From assembly GCA_934045905.1 (NCBI GenBank), contig OW203763.1, positions 16,436,948-16,500,947 on the forward strand: 64,000 nt of DNA. Direction: 5' to 3'. Position numbers and translations under genes: made by a program. This stretch comes from Leuctra nigra. Taxonomy: Eukaryota > Arthropoda > Insecta > Plecoptera > Leuctridae. Positions 56,111 through 64,000 of this stretch are shown one piece after another (positions within the stretch are counted from its first letter, which is position 1; each line of letters starts with the position of its first letter). The notes beneath the pieces are model-generated. The model was not told the origin of the DNA. It saw only the letters and a list, made by a program, of their open reading frames with translations, and ran no database searches.

Positions 56111-57611
56111 GATTAAAAATATCCAATTACAAATAATCTATAGGAAAATTGAATATACCTATTACAAAAATAATTAAAGCTAAATGTGGCAAATGCCAAA
56201 TGTATCAGCAGTACCACTGTCAATAAATGTCATTGTCAACGACAACAATGAAGATGAAAGGCGCGTTCATAAATTGTTGAAATAAAGAATTTTGAAGATA
56301 TTGCTACTATTATTTTTATTATTGTTGTTTTTTATCTGTTGTTTTTAATTGTCAATAAGTAAGATTTTGGTTATTATACTTAATTATAAAGCAGAACTTC
56401 AAAAATGTAAAAAAAACAATTCAATTATTTCCAATTTCCATTTTGTGAACGTACTCGAAAAAACCGCCCTAAACTCACGGCCACCTATAAATTCTGATAT
56501 CATGATCGCATCGCACCGAGGGGCAGGGCGCGATATTTCGAATTCGTTTTTGATAGTGACTTCAAGAAGATATCAGTGAGAATAATTAACCATGGCTGTT
56601 TAAAACATTACTAACACTGTTATTAATTATGTTAATATTATTTATTCAAAATAAATATTATTATTGATTAAACACTAAAAATACCTAAATCTTATTCTTC
56701 TTAATGATCATTGACAATTCGTCAATGGTTTTATCGGAGTCGGGCAAACGAAGTGAGTCTATGGGCAAACATACATGCATTTTCAAAATCAATTATGCAG
56801 TTATTACATGGTCATGCCGAATACCGATGTACTGAGTGAGTGAAGATGTATTTCTTTCCAGTCGTGGCAGACGATGCTACGAGCTGGAAGTTGCGGAATA
56901 TTTAAATATTAGGTTGGCAATGTTACAATCCCGCCACAGTGAGAGTGAATAGAGAAACATGCATTATCGTACACTGTTGTAACCTAGTTGTAACAAACAG
57001 GGTATAAAATGAATGGAAGGGTGCTGGTATTGGCTATCTTTGAAAACAGTTGTAGAGGTAGGTAGGTTGGCCAGCATGACACGACAATCGGAACATGTAA
57101 TCGGAACTATGAATAATGGCGTAATAATACTCACCAAGTTCGGCGAACAGCTAACAGCGTTTGCACCAATGCACTCTCACATGGCAAGTTGGGTTAGTAT
57201 TTTATTTCAACAATTCTGGTAGGTAGGTATACAATTCTGATTGGTTCATAATTACGTCATATAATTCTGATTGTTACACATTCATTGTTGTAAGTAACTG
57301 AAGCTGATAAATAAGTAGGGAGTCCTACTTCACGTGCCAACAATGAATACATGTAGGAGGTAGGTACATACTTGTAGGTAGATAAAATAGGTATAGGAAA
57401 TAGGTAAAATAGGATAACCTAGGTAGCCTAGGTACCTAGGTAAGTAAGTAGCTGCCTATAGTAGGAAGCAAACAACTATGCTGTATTTACCAAAGCTTAT
57501 AGGTAACCAGTATGCTAGGCAGGTACCTAGGTGCACTTACGGTCTGCTTTAAATATCTGGTTGGTAGAGGTACCTACAACCTATACCTATCTCTAGGCAG
57601 AGGTTTATTTT
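56111..57611. other. Intergenic, TAGGTA/TACCTA-rich
   Basis: No recognised gene. From about 57230 to 57600 the TAGGTA/TACCTA simple-sequence words become dense. Open frames at 56349-56579 and 57013-57222 lack splice or composition support. Confidence 0.4.
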
Positions 57612-57619
57612 GTTAAAAG

Positions 57620-58050
57620 CAGCAGTCGTTTTTTTCCCCCTATGGGGAATAAAATTGATAGTTCCATCCCCCCATGACTAATTTGACCACTTCACCATCC
57701 CCCCATGAAAGGTTTTAAAATATCACTATTTACTTCAAAATAATACAATTTCCAAGGAATTGGTCGATTTTAGCCTCTAGACACCATTTGTTGCGATAAA
57801 AATACGCTTAAATTGCGTAGAAATGCGCCTAAATTAATTTTTGAATTAAAAAGAATTACGGGGCTGAGGACCCCAGACCCGCATGGTGCTGAGGGCCCTC
57901 CTAAAGAGCTAAATACACAGAAAACCATGTATTCAAGCTCGTTTGGCCCTCACCCAAAGCCCCCCCCCCCCCCCCCCCCCATTAACTTGTCCAGCATTTT
58001 TTTAAACAATACACCATCCCCCCATGGACCGACTTCCAATTTGACCATTG
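57620..58050. mobile_element. 431-bp element flanked by GTTAAAAG, adjoining the next hAT MITE
   Basis: GTTAAAAG lies at 57612-57619 and 58051-58058. The ends (CAGCAGTCGT and ACCATTG) are only weakly complementary. Inside are CCATCCCCCCATG words on both sides and a GC-rich module (CCCAGACCCGCATGGTGCTG) shared with 34394-35073, plus a 21-base C run. Called mainly from the exact 8-bp flanks. Confidence 0.55.
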
Positions 58051-58058
58051 GTTAAAAG

Positions 58059-58928
58059 CAGTGTTGGGTAGGAACGGAACGAAATAGTTCCGTTCCTAGG
58101 AACTAGTTCCTTTTCTTAGGAACTATGGAACGTCTTAGTTCCTTTTTTCTTGGGAGGAACTATGGAACGGTTTAGTTCCTTTTTTTGAGGAACTATAACG
58201 ATTTTTGCTAAGTTCCTTTTTTTAAATTTGACTGTACTTTTACTCCAAAAAACTGCATAGAAGCCACATATTTTTTAATTCTGTCAGAAGTCCTACTAGC
58301 TATTTGGCATCTAAAAATAACTCAAAAATAATTCCTGCCCTAACACAATACAATGGACATCTATCTACCTGTAGTCGCGTGGCCAACCCTTCAGACCAAA
58401 GAACTCAATTCCTAGTAATGACAAATGACTCGTGAACAAGTGCAGTGCGCAAGAACACAGATTTCAGATTTCAGATCGTCGTCTTTTTAGCTTTTACTTT
58501 GTTTCCTTCCTCACATTTCCTTTCCGATCACTGTGTAGGACACATCACATCGCCATTGAATTTTTAGTTTTTACAAATCTTCTTATCTCTTTTATAATCT
58601 TTTCGAATCTGCTGTGGTTCAGTGAATGAAATATGGCAGCAAGAGCAAACAAAAATGTTTTACCATTTAAAAATCGGAGAATATTTTTATTTTTGGGAGA
58701 AAATAATGTGTATTCCGAGTGTTCCAATTAAAAAATTCCAATTCCAATTAAAATTACACCTTTCTTTAAAAAGGAACTAAAAGGAACTAAGTTCCTTTTA
58801 TAAAGGAACTAGGAATGGAATAGTTCCTTTCATTTTTGAAGGAACTGGAACTGGAACTAGTTCCTTTTTTCGGCGAGGAACTTGGAACTGGAACTAGTTC
58901 CTTTTCAAAAGGAACTTACCCAACACTG
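58059..58928. mobile_element. 870-bp hAT-type MITE of GGAACTAGTTCC words, TSD GTTAAAAG
   Basis: Perfect duplications GTTAAAAG lie at 58051-58058 and 58929-58936. Ends and word content are the same as 48774-49559, with the same interior core, but it is 84 bp longer. Confidence 0.92.
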
Positions 58929-59193
58929 GTTAAAAGCCACGTAGCAAGAATACCTACCTACTACCTATCTGATTATGATATTTCTACCTGTCAATGGTAC
59001 TGCCTACCTACCTATTAAATAGTTTGTAAATAGTAGTAGGATAAGATAATTGAACAAAGAACAAGTAATCGTAACTGTTTTCGCATCCAAAAGTATAGTT
59101 TCTGCATTTCATTTTCATGTAACGTCAATAAGCTGGGTTTTTTTATTGAATGGTCATCATGTTACCTTTACCTAGATATAATTCAGTAGCCTA

Positions 59194-59414
59194 CACTCAA
59201 CAAATGATATAGGTATTCGAAAGGAATGAATTGGCTGAAAAAGATTTGATAGTATCATAATCCAATGAAGTCTGTGCTAACTTGTCATCTAACTCTAGTA
59301 CCTAGGTGAGCTCTGATTTCATTGATAATAACAAGAATTGATAGTCAGGGAACCTGACTTGAATCGCCCGTCCCTATTGTTTCATTCAAATACCGTTTTA
59401 TGTTTTGTCGAGTG
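59194..59414 (-). mobile_element. 221-bp TA-flanked MITE, AACGGTATTTGA family
   Basis: TA flanks on both sides. The right end AAATACCGTTTTATGTTTTG with GTCGAGTG is complementary to the more diverged left end CACTCAACAAATGATATAGG. Core is inverted relative to 39165-39382. Confidence 0.7.
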
Positions 59415-59664
59415 TACACTACAACATGCTACAACCTATTTTATTTCTTCACTTTCTGTACACAGTTATCTACAAACAATGAATAATGTAGAATTACCTG
59501 GACCAAAAGTCCAAGGGGGTAAGTTGTAAGTAACAATTGACGTTGTGACGTCTAAAAGGCATACCCACTAGGCATATTGCATGAGAAATATTTTTGTATA
59601 AAACATTTTTTGTTTTATCAAACAAAAATCAAACAAACAAACTCAAACAAAACACTCCAACAAA

Positions 59665-60030
59665 ATAAAAACGGTACTTTGACCAAAACGAATTGGCTGC
59701 TGGTCAGGTTCCTTGACAATCATTCCTTGCTATTATCAATGAAATCGGAGCTGACCTACTAGAGTTAGATAATGCATAAGCACAGGGGACCTATTTTCGA
59801 GCATGTACGAGCGCTCGTATAATTGAGCATGACGCCAAAGTGACGTCCTTCCAAACAAAATTGCATTAATCTGCCACGTCAGTGTAGCATTTTGTTTGGT
59901 CTGACGTCAGGCGGCCGTGAAACCGTATGAAATTTGTCTCGAACGATCTCGAAAATAGGTCCCCAGACTTCATGGGATGATGCCATCAAATCTTTATCAG
60001 ACAACCCTTGAAAGTGTTGAAACTACATTG
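59665..60030 (+). mobile_element. AACGGTATTTGA-family MITE split by a nested insertion
   Basis: AACGGTACTTTGACC, GAATTGGCTGCTGGTCAGG and TTATTATCAATGAAATCGG match the family on the left. AGACTTCATGGGATGATGCC continues it after 59964. The 180-bp element at 59785-59964 interrupts it. Confidence 0.65.
59785..59964. mobile_element. 180-bp nested foldback element
   Basis: GGGGACCTATTTTCGAG and CTCGAAAATAGGTCCCC are perfect complements. The uninterrupted family sequence elsewhere reads straight across the insertion point. Confidence 0.8.
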
Positions 60031-60232
60031 TAGGTCCTACTCCTAACTAATCGAAATTGGTCCACAGAACCGTAACATTTGCTCTTCATTATCTAGAAGC
60101 ACTTCTAGGTACGTACCTAAAATTACACTAAACCTTACCCGGAATTTGAGTTTTAAAGGTGCAGAACAGAAACATATCTCTCGCTCTACTAGCAGAAAAT
60201 TACTAATCTTTAGTAATTGAATAGGTAATTAA

Positions 60233-61058
60233 TAGGGCTGTGCGAGTTTGATATTTTAAGGTCGAGTCGAGTTCGAGTCGAGTCAGTGAGATGAATCGAG
60301 TTTTTCGAGTCGAGTTCGAGTCATGTTCAGCAAATGTTCACCTATGTACTATTAGGTCATAAAATTATTGTTCGACCATCACAAAATGAATAGAAATATT
60401 TACATTAATCATACATCATCTATACATTGTAGGGCTGCTAATTCATGTAATTTCTTATAATAAGATTTAAGATGTAGGTATACAGATAGGTAAATAATTT
60501 TAATTCTCATACTACAGGAGTTTGAAGTGCTGCTACTAGAAATTTGTAGCTTGGAATGACAAGTAAAGATCTAAGCTTTAACAGCTACTGTATTTTGGGG
60601 GAAAAAATCCATGCAATCTGCAACTAGAAATACTACTAGGTACTAGGCACTACATAGAATGTAAAGGCCAAAGACCCTAGAACTTCCTTAGGCCAAAATT
60701 CTGGGTTTTTGCATTCCTAGAAGTATTGTCAGAAGCACTTAGCCGAGTTATGTCACTTATCAGCAGGAATATCATATTTCCCAAATCTCAACAATTTCAT
60801 CCAACAATGCGTCATTATTATTTCATTGTGTGACATTTAACAGAAATTCATGTGTTCTTGTGAGTTGAGGAGTGGATTATTGATGGAAGAAGTAGGTAGG
60901 GGTCTGTTAAGGATGTAGGCAAGATAGACATTGTCTTTAAATTTTTTTTTTTTTTTTTTTTTTTTTTAACTCGAAAAAGTCGAGTTTAACCTTTTTTGAC
61001 TTGATTCACCCCCCAAACTCGACTCGAGCTCGAAATTTCGAGTACTCTCACACCCCTA
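60233..61058. mobile_element. 826-bp hAT-type MITE with CGAGTCGAGTT words, TSD GTAATTAA
   Basis: Perfect duplications GTAATTAA lie at 60225-60232 and 61059-61066. The ends are TAGGGCTGTGCGAG and CTCTCACACCCCTA. Subterminal GAGTCGAGTTCGAGTC words appear inside both ends, and a T run of about 26 lies near 60940-60967. Terminal motif matches that of 18141-18646. Confidence 0.87.
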
Positions 61059-61257
61059 GTAATTAAGGTACTCCACAAAATAGACCTGGAAGTCAATGAC
61101 ATTCACCTGTCATAAGTATGTCCCACTCCCACCAGCCAAGACTTTAAAATTGTAGCAAACTGTCGATTGCATGGATCTGGTGTACGACAGATGGTTTTCA
61201 ATTTGTGTTGCTTCTTCTGACTGATGTATGTACTAATAATTGTGCGAGCATAGCGAG

Positions 61258-61670
61258 CGTCACCACAGTTCACTTCTAGCACTTTCTTTTTTTTTTTTTT
61301 TGCCTGCACTGCCCAAGTCAAATTGCACAACCAATCAATCTGAAATTTTGCACACATCCCTACTAACGTTATCTATGCAGTCTCTGGAATCGTTTTTGAA
61401 CTGGATTCTGTGAATAGTAGTTCAATTTTAAAAACTAGGTATCTTTCGATTGGTTGGTCCGATCAAGAAATTTTGCAAAGTCATTGCAACCAACATTGTC
61501 CCCAATCTTAAAAAGTTTCAGCCAAATCCTCCCGTTGGTTAAAATTTAAAACCATCTTTCATGTGATTTTTAAAATTTAAACTAGAACCGATTGACCAAT
61601 CAACTTAAAACTTCGCATGGTCATTGGGACCATCATTTCAGGCATTTTTGCCAATTTGAAGAATATGTTG
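61258..61670. repeat. Diverged tandem repeats
   Basis: Units such as ACCAATCAATCTGAAATTTT, GATTGGTTGGTCCGATCAAG and GATTGACCAATCAACTTAAA recur at roughly 90-150 bp intervals, each followed by TTTTGCA- or TTCGCA-type words. This is an old tandem-structured repeat upstream of GTF2H1. Confidence 0.5.
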
Positions 61671-62014
61671 TTATTTTCAAAAGATACTTATAGTAATTTT
61701 AAGGACATTTTATTCTATAATCTTGAAATATTTGAAAAATGTATACTAAATTTTATTTTCATCCCTGCCTTCTTGATGCTTCACTTGAGTTCCATGTCCT
61801 GTAGAGCAGCTGATACTTGCAAACGCATATCAAATCGGATGCAGTATGGGATGCAGTGGCTAGAAGGCTCGCTCATCAATGCGTTACACTGAGCGTTTTC
61901 CTAGTAATATTGTTTGATTTGTTCCAGTGTTGCTGACTTCGTGTTGCTCGTTATGCAGAGATCAGCTTACAGCTGTTCTGTGGTGACTCTTAGTTTTAAT
62001 TTATTTCTGCGGAT

Positions 62015-63375
62015 ATGACTTCGTCAGAAGATGTGTTGCTACAAGTTGGGCAGGTTCGATACAAGAAAGGTGATGGAACTCTGTACGTAATGAATGAACG
62101 ACTTGCTTGGATGATGGATCATCGTGACACTGTATCAGTCAGCCATCGTTATGCAGATATTAAGAGTAAGTGTATTTCGTACCCTGGCTTAATTTAATAA
62201 ACGCTCAGCAATTGAAATTAATATGCTGGAGTATCTCAACGTAAACTACAGAAAGTACCTTCATAGTCCTGACCTGTCCTGTTAAAAATACTTGTTGAGA
62301 AATCTTACCAAGTCTTAGCAAGATCTTGTAAGGTCTAAGTAAAATCTTACAAATATCTTAGTAAAAATATTGACTAGATCTTTATAAAATTAAAATCTAA
62401 CAAGAATAGAGAATTCTCCTCAATTTTTATTAAATTTTTAATAGATCCTCAGCTTTTAAAGAAATACAACAATTATTATTCTTACATTTTTAGGTCTACT
62501 TGTTATCGAGTTATGTTAGTTCAAGCTTTTGCTGTCTGTAGGGAGATTTGAAACGACCATGCGCCATCTTTCCAAGCTGTGACGTCAGAACCTAGATAGC
62601 CAAGTTTCCTGCATGCAGTTCTAATTTGGTTATAATGGATTTGATGCATGGATTTGATGGATCTAATGCTTTTGAAGTGAACACAAACTGGATAAACACA
62701 GGGAAATGCCTCGTTTAGCCCTATCTTGGATGGTCTCACTGCCTATCATCTAGGTTCTGACGTCATCCAATCAAAGATCGCTGGGAGGCATTCAGAGCCC
62801 GCCAAATAACATCACACTTTCAAACCTCAATAACTCTTGAAATACATTTATTTCAGAGACCCGTTATATATTGTTGGTCTTCCTGTAATACCAAGTATTG
62901 TATTTAATTATTTAAAAGTAAATTAAAATCTGAGGAGAATTCCCTATTGTACAAGATCTTGCATCTCATGTTTCTAACAAAGAGGATCATGCAATAAAAA
63001 AATTGCAAGATCATTGCCAAGAGTTTTAGCAGAGTTGTACTATTTCTTCCTTTGTGGTAAAGTGTGTGAAAGAACCAGCCAAAGTACATATGACATGAAT
63101 GTGTCTGTACTTGACAATTAATAGGTAATAGCTGTGTGGTACTATCTACCAATGACTCTCTTATTTGTTTCAGTGCAAAAGATATCTCCTGATGGTAAAC
63201 CAAAAATACAACTTCAAGTAGTATTACATGATGGTTCTGCATCAACTTTCCAGTTTGTCAACAAAGTTGGCCATGAAAGTCAGATTAAAGAGAGAGATGA
63301 TGTAAAACAGTTACTGCAGCAATTACTTATCAAATTCAAGAGAGAAGTTAATAAAGAGCTTGAAGAAAAGAACAG
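62015..63375 (+). CDS. GTF2H1: TFIIH core subunit p62 (GTF2H1/Tfb1), first two exons, partial at window end
   Basis: Subunit of the TFIIH core, acting in RNA polymerase II initiation and nucleotide excision repair in the nucleus. Exons 62015-62165 and 63174-63375, with donors A|GTAAGT and AG|GTGGG and acceptor TTTGTTTCAG. They give residues 1-117, and the gene continues past 64000. The frame starts [20 protein letters not shown] and runs [42 protein letters not shown], ending [15 protein letters not shown]. This is the N-terminal PH-like domain of p62, which binds acidic activators, XPC and TFIIE, followed by the start of the linker to the BSD domains. The first ATG matches the family start. 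The intron contains a foldback at about 62561-62785. Confidence 0.96.
62561..62785. mobile_element. Foldback element in GTF2H1 intron 1
   Basis: TGACGTCAGAACCTAGATAG (62580-62599) pairs with ATCTAGGTTCTGACGTCA (62748-62765). Weaker complementarity extends outward. No target duplication was resolved. Confidence 0.6.
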
Positions 63376-63643
63376 GTGGGATTTGGGAATGTTATTTTTT
63401 TAAGGTCTTCCTTGGGATTGTATAAATGTAGGAAATCCTCATTAGAGCACCCTGTAGCGAAGATGAATGATTGGAATATAATATCTGCCTATATCGTGCC
63501 TGTGCTACATTAACCTGGGATATTTCCTATGTATCAGAACTAATGAAATAATAGTACCTACGGACTACTGTCGGTGTGATTTATCGACTATCTTCAAACC
63601 ATTTTTACATTTGGAACAATCAGAAAATCTAAATATGTAGGTA

Positions 63644-63859
63644 CTCTCAACAATTCATAAAACGGTATTTGAACGAAACAGATTGGCTGCTGGTCAGGTT
63701 CATTGACGATCAATCCTTGTTATTACTTATTATCAATGAAATCAGAGCTCACCTACTAGAGGTAGATGAGGAGTAAGTATAGACTTCATCGGATGATGCC
63801 ATCACATTTTTTTCAGACGATCCATTTCTTTCAAATACCGTTTTATGAATTGTCGAGTG
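63644..63859 (+). mobile_element. 216-bp TA-flanked MITE, AACGGTATTTGA family (best copy)
   Basis: TA flanks it on both sides. CTCTCAACAATTCATAAAAC at the left pairs with GTTTTATGAATTGTCGAGTG at the right with two mismatches. Core matches the other copies. It lies in GTF2H1 intron 2. Confidence 0.8.
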
Positions 63860-64000
63860 TACATTGCAAATTTACAATGAATTTAATTATGTATTTATTT
63901 TATGGATAGATTTAAGGGTTATGGCTAATAAATGATACAAAATTAATTTAATTTATACATTTTATTAATTGGTTTTAATTTGTTAATTTATGTGCTACAA

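Noticed and set aside
51216..57980. Poly-C runs as assembly gaps or regulatory tracts
   Set aside because: Most likely homopolymer slippage within repeats; lengths are not reliable and no function can be supported.

Overview
This is a window from an animal nuclear genome, almost certainly an arthropod and most likely an insect. The genes are split by GT-AG introns of a few hundred bases to several kilobases. The background is AT-rich, and roughly half of the non-coding DNA is recognisable transposon debris. Words built from TAGGTA/TACCTA recur throughout. No bacterial, plasmid or viral gene, and no CRISPR array, was seen. The order of insect cannot be fixed from sequence alone.

Layout. (1) 1510-20709, minus: a complete 12-exon Hsp110/HSPA4-type chaperone gene (Drosophila orthologue Hsc70Cb) with a heat-shock element just upstream of its start. 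Its introns hold tRNA-like foldbacks, a 5S-rRNA-headed SINE, a TTAA foldback, two 176-bp TA-flanked twins and two hAT-type MITEs. (2) 20710-30694: mostly non-coding, with two GC-rich islands, a LINE 3' end and a possible spliced minus-strand transcript (25915-27600). (3) 30695-37359, minus: a complete 6-exon proteolipid protein M6 (PLP/DM20/M6 tetraspan family). (4) 38207-46725, plus: a complete 10-exon C2CD3-like centriolar multi-C2 protein, divergent from M6 across an 847-bp gap. (5) 48322-52108, minus: a 5-exon sperm-tail PG-rich (SHIPPO/STPG) repeat protein with an unusual Cys-rich C-terminal half. (6) 52109-62014: a transposon-dense region with one acidic first-exon candidate (55942-56110). 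(7) 62015 onward, plus: the first two exons of TFIIH subunit p62 (GTF2H1/Tfb1), running off the window.

C2CD3 (centriole distal end) and the STPG protein (axoneme/sperm tail) fit an organism that keeps centrioles and flagellated sperm. Hsp110, M6 and GTF2H1 are housekeeping or neuronal and epithelial genes, and no operon-like co-function is implied.

The most striking content is the mobile DNA. Nine elements have matching 8-bp target-site duplications and hAT-like ends. Several of these are built from family-specific short words repeated just inside both ends. At 57612-58936 the same 8-bp target GTTAAAAG occurs three times around two different adjacent elements. At 10809-11036 a 76-bp-arm palindrome encloses a tRNA-like cloverleaf whose sister copies are not palindromic. 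All coordinates, splice sites and duplications were read by eye. Family names rest on remembered family features and were not searched.
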